Assembly (NCBI RefSeq): GCF_030814995.1
Contig: NZ_JAUSVX010000003.1
Span: 310,001-374,000, forward strand
Direction: 5' to 3'
Source of the DNA: Labrys wisconsinensis
GTDB lineage: Bacteria; Pseudomonadota; Alphaproteobacteria; Rhizobiales; Labraceae
Length of the DNA: 64,000 nt
Shown here: positions 30,385-39,913 of the stretch, in pieces
Position numbering within the stretch: position 1 is the first letter of the stretch
Layout of the letters: each line of letters starts with the position of its first letter
Made by a program: the position numbers and the translations under genes
Notes under the pieces: generated by a model
The model's database searches: none
The model's input: the letters and a program-made list of their open reading frames with translations, nothing else
What the model was told of the DNA's origin: nothing

Positions 30385-30857
30385 GCGGGGCTATTCTCGA
30401 CAAGCATGGCGGAGACGATCGCCTCGGCGGCAACCGCTCCGTCGACCTTGGCCTCGCCGCGGTACCACCACATGTTGCGCCGGCTCTTGAGCTTGGTCAT
30501 GTGCAGGCGCATCTGGTCGCCCGGCGTGACCGGCCGGCGGAATTTGCACTCATCGATCGTCATGAAATAGAACAGCTTCGGCGGCGCGCCGGCGAGCGAC
30601 TTCAGCATGCAGATCGCGCCCGCCGTCTGCGCCATCGCCTCGATGATCATCACGCCGGGCATCACGGGCCGGTTGGGGAAATGCCCCATGAACTGCGGCT
30701 CGTTGAACGTCACGTTCTTGATGCCGATGGCGGATTCGTCGCCCGCGATGTCGACGATGCGGTCGACGAGGAGAAAGGGGTAGCGGTGCGGCAGCAGCGA
30801 CAGGAGCTTGACGATATCCACGGCTTCCAAGGTCTGCACCGGCGAGGCCTCGGTCAT
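30381..30857 (-). CDS. fabZ: 3-hydroxyacyl-ACP dehydratase FabZ
   Basis: Dehydrates 3-hydroxyacyl-ACP in fatty acid elongation and so competes with LpxA for substrate. Seen: 158 aa hot-dog fold; active-site segment [23 protein letters not shown]-like with catalytic His and Glu (about residues 60-80). N-terminal [14 protein letters not shown] is diagnostic. It starts one base after the lpxD stop and overlaps lpxA. Confidence 0.97.
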   Translation of the reverse strand: MTEASPVQTLEAVDIVKLLSLLPHRYPFLLVDRIVDIAGDESAIGIKNVTFNEPQFMGHFPNRPVMPGVMIIEAMAQTAGAICMLKSLAGAPPKLFYFMTIDECKFRRPVTPGDQMRLHMTKLKSRRNMWWYRGEAKVDGAVAAEAIVSAMLVENSPA

Positions 30858-30858
30858 T

Positions 30859-31932
30859 TCATTCTCCCTTGTCTTCCCGGGCGTCCGGCGCGGCGGCGCG
30901 ACCGCCGGCCGCCAGCCGCTTCAGCGCAGCCAGTTCGCGCGCCCATTCGCGTAACGGCCGCGCCGGCGTCCCGCCCATGCGGGCGCCCGGGGGCACGTCG
31001 TCCTTGACGTTGGCGGCGCCGGCGATCTGGGCGCCCATGCCGATGCGGATATGGCCGACCGTCGCCGAGGCGCCGCCCATCACCACGAAATCCTCCAGGA
31101 CCGTCGACCCGGATATGCCGACCTTGGCGACGAGAACGCAATGGCGACCGATCATGACATTGTGGGCGATCTGCACCTGGTTGTCGATCTTGGTGCCCTC
31201 GCCGATCACGGTGTCGCGGTTGGCGCCGCGGTCGATGGTGGTGCCGGCGCCGATCTCGACGTCGTCCTGGATCACCACCCGTCCGACCTGCGGCACCTTC
31301 ATGTGGCCGCGCGGGCCCATGGCGAAGCCGAAGCCGTCCTGGCCGATCTGAGCGCCGGGATGAACGATGACCCGATTGCCGATCAGGCAGTGCTGCAGCG
31401 TGGTATTGGCGCTCACCGAGCAGTCCCGGCCGATGCGCACGTCCGGCCCGATGACGGCGTTGGGCCCGACGATCGAGCCGGCGCCGATCTCGGCGCGCGG
31501 GCCGATCACCGCGCCGGGATCGACGGTGACGCCGAGCTCCAGCCGGGCCTCGGGATGAACGAAGGCACCGGGCGCGATGCCCTTGGAGCCGAACATCGAT
31601 TGCGGGCGCGCCGCCTCGGGATGCAGGACGAGCGCAACCTGGGCAAAGCTGCGATAGGGCTCGCGCACGACGAGCAGCGGCGCGCCCGTCGGGGCCTTCG
31701 CGGCGAATTTCGGCGCGATCAGGACGAGGCCGGCGCGGGTGGTCGCCAGCAGCGGCAGGTAATGCGGATTCTCCAGGAAGGTGAGATCATCCGGCCCGGC
31801 CTGGTCGAGCGGCGCCACGGCGCTGATGCGCCGCGTCGGCTCGAGCCCCTCGGCCGGCGCCGCGCCGGTGATCGAGACGATGTCGGCGACCGCCAAGGCA
31901 GCGTGCGGACGAAAGAACACGGGGTCGGTCAT
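30859..31932 (-). CDS. lpxD: UDP-3-O-acylglucosamine N-acyltransferase
   Basis: Third lipid A step, N-acylating UDP-3-O-acylglucosamine. Seen: 357 aa from ATG 31932. The N-terminal uridine-binding domain ([20 protein letters not shown]) is followed by hexapeptide repeats and the catalytic His region [22 protein letters not shown]; ending [14 protein letters not shown]. The frame is open upstream across the bamA terminator and into bamA; those starts are rejected. A Rho-independent terminator (31975-32008) lies just before this gene, so it may have its own promoter in the short upstream stretch or rely on read-through. Confidence 0.95.
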   Translation of the reverse strand: MTDPVFFRPHAALAVADIVSITGAAPAEGLEPTRRISAVAPLDQAGPDDLTFLENPHYLPLLATTRAGLVLIAPKFAAKAPTGAPLLVVREPYRSFAQVALVLHPEAARPQSMFGSKGIAPGAFVHPEARLELGVTVDPGAVIGPRAEIGAGSIVGPNAVIGPDVRIGRDCSVSANTTLQHCLIGNRVIVHPGAQIGQDGFGFAMGPRGHMKVPQVGRVVIQDDVEIGAGTTIDRGANRDTVIGEGTKIDNQVQIAHNVMIGRHCVLVAKVGISGSTVLEDFVVMGGASATVGHIRIGMGAQIAGAANVKDDVPPGARMGGTPARPLREWARELAALKRLAAGGRAAAPDAREDKGE

Positions 31933-31974
31933 GCCTCGGCCGTTCGCGCCGCCCCGGAGACGGAGGGCGCCCAT

Positions 31975-32008
31975 AAGAAAGCCGGCCGGTCCGTCGGGAC
32001 CGGCCGGC
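31975..32008 (-). terminator. Rho-independent terminator between bamA and lpxD
   Basis: Seen: perfect 12-base arms GCCGGCCGGTCC (31981-31992) and GGACCGGCCGGC (31997-32008) with a 4-base loop. On the minus strand the stem is followed by TTTCTT (31975-31980). It lies 19 bases after the bamA stop and ends about 43 bases before the lpxD start. Confidence 0.85.
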
Positions 32009-32026
32009 GGTTGAGAGCAGCGGTCC

Positions 32027-34258
32027 TCAGAATGTGGTGCCGCCGGAGAAGTGGAAGAACTGCGTCTGGTCGCCCCTCGCCTTGCTGAGGACCTGGGAGA
32101 AGTCGAAGCGCAGCGGCCCGAGAGGCGAGGCCCAGAGCAGGCTGGCGCCGACGGAGGAGCGGATCGTGCTCTCGTCCAGCAGGCAGAACTGCTCGCTGGA
32201 GCACGGACCGTAGTTCTTGCCGCCATAATTGTAGAGCGTGCCGGCGTCGGCGAAGAGCGCGCCCCTCAGGCCGAGCTCACGCGGCAGGCCGAGCAGCGGG
32301 AACTGCAGTTCCACCGTGCCGCCGTAATAGGTGGTGCCGCCCAGCGAGTTGCCTTCGGTGTTGCCGCCGGCGCCGGAGATATCGCGCGGGCCGATGCCGC
32401 CGGGCGCGAAGCCGCGCACCAAGTCCGGACCGAGGTTGAACTGGTCGACAATGGCGAGCTTGTCGCCGCCCCAGCCGACCATGTAACCGCCCTGGCCGCG
32501 CACCATCAGGGTCAGGTCATCGGTGATGGGGTAGTAGTAGCGGGCGTCAACCGTGCTCTTCAGCCACTTGGCATCACCGCCGACGCCGGCGAAATCCTGC
32601 TTGAAGCTGACAAAGGTGCCTTCGCTCGGGTTCTTGATATCATCGAGCGTGCTGTAGGCCAGGGTATAGCCGACGGTCGAGACGAAGCGCGTGCCGACCA
32701 GGTCCTTGATCGCCAGCGAGGCCTCGCCGTTGGTCCAGCAGGCATTGGGATTCTTCGGATCGTACGGGATCATGTTCGGCGGGAAGCCGCAATCGTCGTA
32801 CTGCGAGGGGATCGACACCTGCTGCTGGTAGCCGCTGTAGCGCACGCCGAACGAGAAGTCCTCGGTGACCGGGAAGGTTGCGCGCAACGTGCCGCCCGTC
32901 ACGCGGTTGTTGTAATAGGTGTAGTCGCTCTGGTCGGTCTTCTTGGTGAAGAGGTCGAAGCCCGCGGCGATGCGCTGACCGAGGAAATAGGGCTCGGTGA
33001 AGGAGAACTGCACGCCCTGGGTGTTCTGGCCGTACTGGACCGCCACCTTCACATACTGGCCGCGGCCGAGGAAGTTGCGCTCCGACAGCGAGACCTCACC
33101 GATGAAGCCGTCCGAGGTGGAGTAGCCGCCGCCGACCGAGAACTCGCCGGTCGACTGGTCGACCACCTCGACGTCGATGATGACGCGGTCCGGCGCCGAG
33201 CCCGGCTCGTTGGTGATCTTGACGCTCTCGAAATAGCCGAGGTTGCGCAGGCGCCGGGCGGCGCGGTCGATCATCGCCTTGTTGTAGGGGTCACCTTCGG
33301 CCACGTCGAACTCGCGCCGGATGACATAGTCGCGGGTGCGGGTGTTGCCGGAGATGTTGATGCGCTCGATATAGACCTTGGCGCCCTCTTCCACGACATA
33401 GGCGATGTTGATGTTGCCGTTGGCGTCGCGCTCGCCGCGCGGGCGGACCTGGGCGAAGGGATGGCCGCTGCGCGCCAGCTCGTCGGTCATGTCCTCGACG
33501 GTCTTGTCCACGTCCTCGGCGTCATAGGCGTCGCCCGTCGAGGTGCGCATCTTGCTCTCGAGGTCGGCGGAATTGATCTCGGGCACGGTCGACTGGACCG
33601 TTGCGGCGCCGAAGGTGTGGTACTGGCCCTCGTCCACCGTGAAGGTGATGATGTAGGCGTCCTGCTTCTCGTTCAGCGTCGGCACGACCGACACGACGCG
33701 GAAGTCGGGATAGCCGCGATTGGCGTAGAAGCGCGTCAGCCGCTCCACATCGCCGGCGATGCGGTTGGGGTCATAGGTGTCGGTGGTGCGTAGCCAGCCG
33801 AAATAGCCGGATTCGACCGTCGCCATCTGCCGCTTCAGCCGCCAGTCGGAGTAGGCGTTGTTGCCGATGAAGCGGATCTCCTCGACGCCGATCTTCTCGC
33901 CTTCGTTGACGGTGAGAATGAGGTCGACGCGGTTGTTGGGCAGAGACACGGTGCGATAGGTGATCACCACGGTCGCGCGGCCGTTGGCGGCGTAATAGTC
34001 CTTCATGCGCGCGATGTCGGTCTCGACCTTCTTCGGGTCGAACGGCGTCTTCGGCTTGGATTCCATGCCGCTCTGCAGGGTGTCGCTGTTGATCTTCTTG
34101 TTCTTCTCGAAGACGACACGGTTGATGATCGGCGCCGCCGGAGCCGCCTGTGCCTGGGCAACAGCTGCGAAAACAACGGGCGCGGCTCCGAAGGCGAAGC
34201 AGAGCGCGACGAGCACAAGCGCCATACGCAGTTTCGACTTGAACAAAGCTGATGCCAT
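32027..34258 (-). CDS. bamA: Outer membrane protein assembly factor BamA
   Basis: Central subunit of the BAM complex that inserts beta-barrel proteins in the outer membrane. Seen: 743 aa. Sec signal peptide (basic [12 protein letters not shown], hydrophobic core, AQAQA cleavage region near residue 40). Five POTRA domains follow to about residue 390, then the Omp85 16-strand barrel with the conserved VRGF region ([14 protein letters not shown]) and a C-terminal Phe (FSGGTTF), the beta-signal. Two Cys pairs appear in barrel loops ([25 protein letters not shown]). It is encoded after rseP with a 167-base gap that contains a hairpin. Confidence 0.96.
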   Translation of the reverse strand: MASALFKSKLRMALVLVALCFAFGAAPVVFAAVAQAQAAPAAPIINRVVFEKNKKINSDTLQSGMESKPKTPFDPKKVETDIARMKDYYAANGRATVVITYRTVSLPNNRVDLILTVNEGEKIGVEEIRFIGNNAYSDWRLKRQMATVESGYFGWLRTTDTYDPNRIAGDVERLTRFYANRGYPDFRVVSVVPTLNEKQDAYIITFTVDEGQYHTFGAATVQSTVPEINSADLESKMRTSTGDAYDAEDVDKTVEDMTDELARSGHPFAQVRPRGERDANGNINIAYVVEEGAKVYIERINISGNTRTRDYVIRREFDVAEGDPYNKAMIDRAARRLRNLGYFESVKITNEPGSAPDRVIIDVEVVDQSTGEFSVGGGYSTSDGFIGEVSLSERNFLGRGQYVKVAVQYGQNTQGVQFSFTEPYFLGQRIAAGFDLFTKKTDQSDYTYYNNRVTGGTLRATFPVTEDFSFGVRYSGYQQQVSIPSQYDDCGFPPNMIPYDPKNPNACWTNGEASLAIKDLVGTRFVSTVGYTLAYSTLDDIKNPSEGTFVSFKQDFAGVGGDAKWLKSTVDARYYYPITDDLTLMVRGQGGYMVGWGGDKLAIVDQFNLGPDLVRGFAPGGIGPRDISGAGGNTEGNSLGGTTYYGGTVELQFPLLGLPRELGLRGALFADAGTLYNYGGKNYGPCSSEQFCLLDESTIRSSVGASLLWASPLGPLRFDFSQVLSKARGDQTQFFHFSGGTTF

Positions 34259-34288
34259 GGGGCTCGTACCCTACCCTATTTCCAACGT

Positions 34289-34318
34289 CCGGCAGGAACT
34301 CACGCGGCAACCTGCCGG
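34289..34318 (-). promoter_or_regulatory. Inverted repeat in the bamA 5' region
   Basis: Seen: perfect 8-base arms CCGGCAGG (34289-34296) and CCTGCCGG (34311-34318) separated by 14 bases, ending about 30 bases before the bamA start. It is too far from any T tract to be a terminator for rseP. Inferred: a leader stem-loop or an operator of bamA; no function is shown. Confidence 0.4.
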
Positions 34319-34425
34319 ATTCGCTTCCCCTGCAGAGACGGTTCTACAGGGTTTCGAACCGCGTGCAACCGGGGCTCCAAAGAGGCCTGCCCTTTTTTGG
34401 GACAGCGTTGCCCACGCGCCACTGG

Positions 34426-35553
34426 CTATCCCGCGAAGGGATGGATGACGTCGTTCACCAGGGAAAACACCATCAGCATCACCACGAAGGCGAGGCCGAC
34501 GCGATAGAGGAGCTCCTGGGTCGTTTCCCGCAGCGGGCGGCCCTGAATCGCCTCGATGGCGTAGAAGACGAGGTGCCCGCCGTCGAGGAGAGGGATCGGG
34601 AACAGGTTCAAGAGCCCGATCGACACCGACAGGAAGGCCGCCAGCGAGATCAGCCCGATCAGGCCGCTCGATTCGGCGACGTGCTTGGAGATCTGGGCGA
34701 TCTTGACGACGCCGCCCATGTCGCGCGTGTCGCCATGGCCGGCCACCAGGCTTCCCAGGAACGAAAAGGTCTGGCTAATGATGTTTCCGACTTCCTGGGT
34801 GCCGAGCCACAGCGCCTGGAACGGATTCTGCTGCTCGCGCGCCGGCTGGATGCCGAGCTGGCCCTGCCGCACCGGGTTGGTCGCCTCCGGCGGCTGCTCC
34901 CGGAGCGTCGGCGTGACGCTCAGCGTCGCCCGCGCGCCGTTGCGGTCGATCTCGATCGGCACGGTCTTGTCGGCCAGCGGCTCGACGACGTGCGGAATGT
35001 CGGCGAAGGCAGCGATCGGCTTGCCGTCGATCGCGACGATGATATCGCCGGCCCGGATCCCCGCCTTGTCGGCAGCGCTGCCGGCGATGACGACGCCGAC
35101 CTGCGAGGTAACGCTCAATTTGCCATAAACCGAGAAAAATGCGGCGAAGATTAAAATTGCGAGAATGAAGTTGGCAATCGGACCTGCCGCAACGATAGCC
35201 GCCCGCTTCCAGATCGGCTTGTGGAAGAAGCTGACCGCCCGCTCCTCCGGCGTCATCAGCTCGTTCTTCTGCACGTCGGGCATGGACGCGGCATTGGCGT
35301 CCCCGAAGAACTTGACATAGCCGCCGAGCGGCACCGCCGCTACCCGCCAGCGTGTGCCGTGCCGGTCGTTGAAGCCGAACAGCTCGGGGCCGAAACCGAG
35401 CGAGAAGGTCAGCACGCGCACGCCGCACCAGCGCCCGACGATGAAATGGCCGAGCTCGTGGAAGAAGACGATGATGGACAATACGAACAGGAACGGCACG
35501 ACATAGCCGAGCGTGCTGCCTCCGAGAGTCCCGAGGCTGGCAACGAAGTTCAT
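34426..35553 (-). CDS. rseP: Site-2 protease RseP
   Basis: Intramembrane zinc metalloprotease that cleaves anti-sigma factors and remnant signal peptides. Seen: 375 aa from ATG 35553. The zinc site HELGH (about residues 32-36) sits in the first transmembrane helix, and the C-terminal motif NLFPIPLLDGG supplies the third ligand. One PDZ domain (about residues 120-195, SAADKAGIRAGDIIVAIDG) lies between helices. Longer in-frame starts up to 35655 add a hydrophilic stretch unlike the family. It is separated from cdsA by 143 bases; the usual dxr gene is missing here. Confidence 0.94.
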   Translation of the reverse strand: MNFVASLGTLGGSTLGYVVPFLFVLSIIVFFHELGHFIVGRWCGVRVLTFSLGFGPELFGFNDRHGTRWRVAAVPLGGYVKFFGDANAASMPDVQKNELMTPEERAVSFFHKPIWKRAAIVAAGPIANFILAILIFAAFFSVYGKLSVTSQVGVVIAGSAADKAGIRAGDIIVAIDGKPIAAFADIPHVVEPLADKTVPIEIDRNGARATLSVTPTLREQPPEATNPVRQGQLGIQPAREQQNPFQALWLGTQEVGNIISQTFSFLGSLVAGHGDTRDMGGVVKIAQISKHVAESSGLIGLISLAAFLSVSIGLLNLFPIPLLDGGHLVFYAIEAIQGRPLRETTQELLYRVGLAFVVMLMVFSLVNDVIHPFAG

Positions 35554-35696
35554 GGTCACGTCCTTGTCCCGATTGGCTGGCCCGATCGCGGCGGCGCCCT
35601 TGGTGCTCCGCCTATGCCAGCGCATCGTGGCGCAGCCGTGATGCGGCGCAAACAATTTTAACGATTGGTTTCATGTTTTGGTTAACACGCCGGCGC

Positions 35697-36521
35697 TCAC
35701 CACGCCAGCAGCGCCCGGGCCGGCGCGAGGGGACTGCCCAGCATGCCGAGCACCAGGGCGACGAGCGCCGCCACCACGAAGCCGTCGAGCCGGTCCATGA
35801 CGCCGCCGTGCCCGGGAATGAGATGGCTGGCGTCCTTGGTGCCGAAGCGCCGCTTCAGCGCCGATTCCAGAAGATCGCCGCCCTGCGACACCACCGCCAG
35901 CACGACGGCGAGGCCGAGCAGGACCGCCGTGGCGCCCGCTCCCGCGGCGGCGGCCACCGTCCAGCCTCCGAGCGCGCCGAACAGCGTGCCGCCGAGAAAG
36001 CCGGACCAGGTCTTCTTCGGGCTGACCCGGGGCCAGAGCTTGGGTCCGCCCAGTGTGCGCCCGGTGAAATAGGCCATGATGTCCGAGCCCCAGACCACGG
36101 CGAAGACGAACAGGGTCGCGGCAAACCCATAGGCCGCATCGGCGCGCAGCAGCACGATCGGCACCACGGCAGCCCCGGCATAGGGCACGCCCAGGGCGGC
36201 GAGGACGGCCTGCGGCCGGCCGCGCAGCAGCATGCCGACGCCGGCGGCGCCGACGGCCAGCGCCGCCACGGCGACAGCGGCCTGGCCGAGCGCCGCCGCC
36301 AGGGCCGCAGCCGCCAGAGCGGTGCCGCCGGTGGCGAGCACCGCGGGCGCACGGGTCCCGACCACCATGCCGATCCACTCGACCAGCACCGCACCGGCGG
36401 CAACGGCCCAGAACAGGGCGAAGCACCAGCCGCCCCACCACGCGGCGGCGAGGGCAGCAGCTGCCATGAGGATGCCGGAGATGGCCCGCCGGGCGAGATC
36501 GGACCAGGCCGCGTCAGCCAT
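35697..36521 (-). CDS. cdsA: Phosphatidate cytidylyltransferase
   Basis: Makes CDP-diacylglycerol for phospholipid synthesis in the inner membrane. Seen: 274 aa from ATG 36521, with about seven or eight hydrophobic helices and the complete CdsA signature [21 protein letters not shown]-like block (about residues 225-245) that includes KD and HGG. It overlaps the uppS stop by 8 bases, so the two are translationally coupled. Confidence 0.95.
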   Translation of the reverse strand: MADAAWSDLARRAISGILMAAAALAAAWWGGWCFALFWAVAAGAVLVEWIGMVVGTRAPAVLATGGTALAAAALAAALGQAAVAVAALAVGAAGVGMLLRGRPQAVLAALGVPYAGAAVVPIVLLRADAAYGFAATLFVFAVVWGSDIMAYFTGRTLGGPKLWPRVSPKKTWSGFLGGTLFGALGGWTVAAAAGAGATAVLLGLAVVLAVVSQGGDLLESALKRRFGTKDASHLIPGHGGVMDRLDGFVVAALVALVLGMLGSPLAPARALLAW

Positions 36522-37290
36522 GCGTCCCCTGGCGGGTGCGGCCCGCTTCCAGGCCGCCGAACCGCCGCTCGCGGCCGGCATATTCGGCGAGCGCCGCCTC
36601 CAGCACCGAGCGATCGAAGTCGGGCCACAGGATCGGCAGGAAGACGAACTCGGCATAGGCCGCCTGCCACAGCAGGAAGTTGGAGAGCCGCTGCTCGCCG
36701 GAGGTGCGGATCACCAGATCCGGGTCGGGAATATCGGCGGTGTCGAGGCTCGCCGAGAGCCGCTCCGGCGTGATCTCGGCCGCCTGGAGCCGCCCCTCGG
36801 CCACGGCCTGGGCGAGGCGCCGCGCCGCCGCGGCGATCTCCTGCCGCGAGCCGTAGTTGAAGGCGACCACCAGGGTGAGGCCGGTGTTGGCGCGCGTCAG
36901 GTCCTCGGCTTCGGCCAGGAGGCCGGCGACTTCGGCATCGAGGCCTTCGCGCTCGCCGATGATGCGCACCCGGACATTGCCGGCGTGGAGCTCGGCGAGG
37001 TCGTTGCGCACGAACCGCTTCAGGAGCCCCATCAGGTCGTCGACCTCGGGCTTGGGGCGCGACCAGTTCTCCGAAGAAAAGGAGTAGAGGGTGAGATAGG
37101 CGATGCCGAGGTCCCCGGCGGCACGGACCGTGCGCCGGAGCGCCTCGACGCCGCGCCGGTGGCCCTCGAAGCGCGGCAGCATCCGCTTGGCGGCCCAGCG
37201 GCCGTTGCCGTCCATGATGATGGCGACATGGCGCGGCGTTCGCGCAAGCAGCTTGGCGCCCCGCCCCTCCATCATCTCGCTCATCGTCAT
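36514..37290 (-). CDS. uppS: Undecaprenyl diphosphate synthase
   Basis: Builds the C55 isoprenoid carrier for peptidoglycan and polysaccharide synthesis. Seen: 258 aa. Catalytic Asp in [13 protein letters not shown] (about residue 27), the substrate site [11 protein letters not shown] and the C-terminal [20 protein letters not shown] are canonical cis-prenyltransferase motifs. A second ATG two codons in is possible. It starts 36 bases after frr. Confidence 0.96.
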   Translation of the reverse strand: MTMSEMMEGRGAKLLARTPRHVAIIMDGNGRWAAKRMLPRFEGHRRGVEALRRTVRAAGDLGIAYLTLYSFSSENWSRPKPEVDDLMGLLKRFVRNDLAELHAGNVRVRIIGEREGLDAEVAGLLAEAEDLTRANTGLTLVVAFNYGSRQEIAAAARRLAQAVAEGRLQAAEITPERLSASLDTADIPDPDLVIRTSGEQRLSNFLLWQAAYAEFVFLPILWPDFDRSVLEAALAEYAGRERRFGGLEAGRTRQGTHG

Positions 37291-37326
37291 GGTTGGCCCC
37301 TGCGCCCAGTCCCGCCCGAGCGAAGA

Positions 37327-37887
37327 CTAGACCTGCATGATCTCTTTTTCCTTGCCCGCCAGGATCCTGTCGACCTCGAGGATCATGCCGTCCGTGGCCT
37401 TCTGCACCTGGTCGGCGAAGCGCTTCTCCTCGTCCTGGCTGATGCCGCCGTCCTTCTCGGCCTTCTTGAGCAGGTCGAGGCCGTCGCGCCGGACATGGCG
37501 GACGGCGACGCGCGCCGCCTCGGCATATTTATGCGCCACCTTGACCAGTTCCTTGCGGCGGTCCTGCGTCATCTCGGGGATGCGCAGGCGGATGACCTGG
37601 CCCTCGGTCTGCGGGTTGAGGCCGAGATTGGAATTCATGATCGCCTTCTCCACCGCGCCGACCATGCCGCGGTCCCAGACCTGCACGCTGATCAGCCGCG
37701 GCTCCGGCACCGAGACCGTGGCAACCTGGGAGATCGGCAGGTGCGAGCCGTAGGCGTCCACCTGGACCGGCTCCAGCAGCGCGGCCGAGGCGCGGCCCGT
37801 GCGCAGGCCGCCGAGTTCGTGCTTGAGGGCGGCGAGCGCTCCGTCCATGCGGCGCTTGACTTCGGAAAGATCGAACGAGGTGGTCAT
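37327..37887 (-). CDS. frr: Ribosome recycling factor
   Basis: Splits post-termination ribosomes together with EF-G. Seen: 186 aa from ATG 37887, the usual length (about 185). [44 protein letters not shown] and the C-terminal coiled-coil helices ([20 protein letters not shown] onward) match the two-domain fold. GAGGGC precedes the start; the upstream ATG at 37908 is less likely. The 109-base gap to pyrH has a GGCAGC/GCTGCC hairpin (about 37978-37993) just after the pyrH stop. Confidence 0.96.
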   Translation of the reverse strand: MTTSFDLSEVKRRMDGALAALKHELGGLRTGRASAALLEPVQVDAYGSHLPISQVATVSVPEPRLISVQVWDRGMVGAVEKAIMNSNLGLNPQTEGQVIRLRIPEMTQDRRKELVKVAHKYAEAARVAVRHVRRDGLDLLKKAEKDGGISQDEEKRFADQVQKATDGMILEVDRILAGKEKEIMQV

Positions 37888-37996
37888 GGTGCCCTCAGTC
37901 TTCTTCACTATGCCGTGCGGAGCGTCCGGTCTACCCCAGGGGCAGGTTGGAAACCCGGCACGATCTCGGAGTTCTCCGGCAGCCTCGGCTGCCCGA

Positions 37997-38713
37997 TCAA
38001 GCCGTGACCAGCGTACAGCTGGCTTCGCCGCGCAGCACGCTCGCGATCGAACCGGCCTGATGAATCGAGAACACGATTATCGGCAAGCTGGCCTCCCGGG
38101 CAAGGGCAAAGGCCGCCGTATCCATCACCTTCAGATCACGACGGATCACCTCGTCATGGCTGATGCGGTCGAAGCGGGTGGCCGTCGGATCCTTCTTGGG
38201 ATCGGCGGTGTAGATGCCGTCGACCTGGGTCGCCTTCATCAGGACGTCGCATTCGAGCTCGGCCGCGCGCAGCGCCGCACCGGTGTCGGTGGTGAAGAAC
38301 GGGTTGCCGGTGCCGCCGGCGAGCAGCACCACGCGGTCCTTGGACAGGTGCTCCATGCCCTGCTGGCGTGTGTAGGTTTCCACCACCGAGGGCATGGCGA
38401 CGCCCGACATGGCGCGGGCGGGCTGACCGAGGGAGGTGAACTGCGCCTCCAGGGCGATGACGTTCATGACGGTGGCCAGCATGCCCATGGAATCGGCGGC
38501 CGGCCGCGACAGGCCCATGCCGGCGATCTGGGACCCGCGGAAGATATTGCCCCCGCCGACCACCACCGCGACCTCGACGCCGAGCTTGACCGCGGCGATG
38601 ACGTCCTCGGCGATCCGCCGCACCGTCGCCCGGTCGATGCCGAAGGGCTCGGTGCCCATCAGCGCCTCGCCGGAGAGCTTGACCAGGACCCGTTTATAGG
38701 GAAGCGCCGCCAT
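37997..38713 (-). CDS. pyrH: UMP kinase
   Basis: Phosphorylates UMP to UDP for pyrimidine nucleotides. Seen: 238 aa from ATG 38713. [46 protein letters not shown] and [14 protein letters not shown] are typical of hexameric bacterial UMP kinases. AAGGAG lies 7 bases before this ATG; longer starts run into the tsf terminator hairpin and are rejected. Confidence 0.96.
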   Translation of the reverse strand: MAALPYKRVLVKLSGEALMGTEPFGIDRATVRRIAEDVIAAVKLGVEVAVVVGGGNIFRGSQIAGMGLSRPAADSMGMLATVMNVIALEAQFTSLGQPARAMSGVAMPSVVETYTRQQGMEHLSKDRVVLLAGGTGNPFFTTDTGAALRAAELECDVLMKATQVDGIYTADPKKDPTATRFDRISHDEVIRRDLKVMDTAAFALAREASLPIIVFSIHQAGSIASVLRGEASCTLVTA

Positions 38714-38744
38714 CGCCTTCTCCTTCATGTCCGACTGTTCTCGC

Positions 38745-38770
38745 AAAAAGGGCGGCTCGTGGCCGCCCTT
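38745..38770 (-). terminator. Rho-independent terminator between tsf and pyrH
   Basis: Seen on the minus strand: perfect 9-base arms AAGGGCGGC and GCCGCCCTT (38762-38770 and 38748-38756) with a 5-base loop, followed by a run of five T (complement of 38745-38749). It lies 35 bases after the tsf stop and just before the pyrH ribosome site. Confidence 0.85.
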
Positions 38771-38805
38771 CCGACTCGCTCGATACCGCTTGTCCGCCGC
38801 GGAGC

Positions 38806-39732
38806 TTAGCGCGTGCCCGCCTGCGCCGCCACTTCCGCGGCGAAATCGGTGGTCTCCTTCTCGATGCCCTCGCCGAGGGCGTAGCGCACGAAGCCGGCCA
38901 CCTTGATGGCGCCGCCGGCCGCGCTCTCGGCCTCGCGGAGGGCTTGGCCGACCGTCTTGGCCGTGTCGAAGATGAAGGGCTGCTCGAGCAGCGTCACTTC
39001 CTTGAAATAGGTCTTGATGCCGGATTCGACGATCTTGGCGATCGCCGCCTCGGGCTTGCCCTGCTCGCGATACTTGTCGGCGAGCACGGTCTTCTCACGC
39101 TCGACCGTGGCCGGATCGACGCCGTCGGCATCGACCGCGATCGGATTGGCGGAGGCGATGTGCATGGCGACCTGCCGGGCGAGCTCGGGCAGCTTCTCGC
39201 CCTTGCCGGCCGTCTCCAGCGCCACCAGCACGCCGATCTTGCCGAGGCCGGGAACGACCGGCGAATGGACATAGCTGCCGACGACGCCCTCGCCGACACC
39301 GACGACCCTGGCGCGGCGCAGGGTCATGTTCTCGCCGATCTTGGCGACGGTCGCCGCGATCTTCTCATCCACCGTGCCGCCGCCGGGATAGGCGGCCGCC
39401 TTGATGGCCTCGACGTCGTCGCCGACGGTGAGCGCCACCTTGGCGATGGTCGCCACCATCTCCTGGAACTCCGGATTGCGGGCGACGAAGTCCGTCTCCG
39501 AATTGACCTCCACGGCCACGCCCTTGACGCCGTCGACCAGCACCGCGACCAGACCTTCGGCGGCGACACGGCCGGCCTTCTTCGCGGCCTTGGACAGGCC
39601 CTTCTTGCGCAGCCAGTCGATCGCGGCCTCGATGTCGCCGCCGACCTCGGTCAGCGCCGCCTTGCAATCCATCATGCCCGCGCCGGTCGTCTCGCGCAGT
39701 TCCTTGACCATCGCGGCGGTGATGTTCGACAT
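38806..39732 (-). CDS. tsf: Elongation factor Ts
   Basis: Guanine-nucleotide exchange factor for EF-Tu. Seen: 308 aa. [19 protein letters not shown] at the N-terminus is the TDF/EF-Tu contact signature, followed by [24 protein letters not shown]-like and two core subdomains with [20 protein letters not shown]. It is separated from rpsB by a 181-base region with two strong hairpins. Confidence 0.97.
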   Translation of the reverse strand: MSNITAAMVKELRETTGAGMMDCKAALTEVGGDIEAAIDWLRKKGLSKAAKKAGRVAAEGLVAVLVDGVKGVAVEVNSETDFVARNPEFQEMVATIAKVALTVGDDVEAIKAAAYPGGGTVDEKIAATVAKIGENMTLRRARVVGVGEGVVGSYVHSPVVPGLGKIGVLVALETAGKGEKLPELARQVAMHIASANPIAVDADGVDPATVEREKTVLADKYREQGKPEAAIAKIVESGIKTYFKEVTLLEQPFIFDTAKTVGQALREAESAAGGAIKVAGFVRYALGEGIEKETTDFAAEVAAQAGTR

Positions 39733-39838
39733 GTCTCAAATCCTCGTTGGCGCCGTGCCGGCGAACCGCGCGGGGCGGGCCGCACCGGGGGCGGACAGGT
39801 GATGGGCCGCGGCACGGGCCCGGTGGACGACGGGCAGC

Positions 39839-39911
39839 GGCCCGGCGCTCCGGAGAGCGGCCGGGCCGATACAACCAGAAAGCCGTGGCGCGGCTGCGAC
39901 GCCGCGCACGG
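39839..39911 (-). other. Two GC-rich hairpins between rpsB and tsf
   Basis: Seen: (a) 39883-39894 pairing with 39901-39911 (CCGT and CGCGGC arms, 6-base loop), followed on the minus strand by CTTTCTGGTT; this sits 3 bases after the rpsB stop. (b) GGCCCGGC (39839-39846) pairing with GCCGGGCC (39860-39867), with an inner GCTC/GAGC pair. Neither has a full T tract. They may attenuate transcription into tsf or protect the rpsB 3' end. Confidence 0.45.
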
Positions 39912-39913
39912 GC

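Noticed and set aside
34340-34380. tRNA-like GGGTTTCGAACC near 34350
   Set aside because: No acceptor stem, D-arm or anticodon arm can be built around it; it is the rseP-bamA gap.
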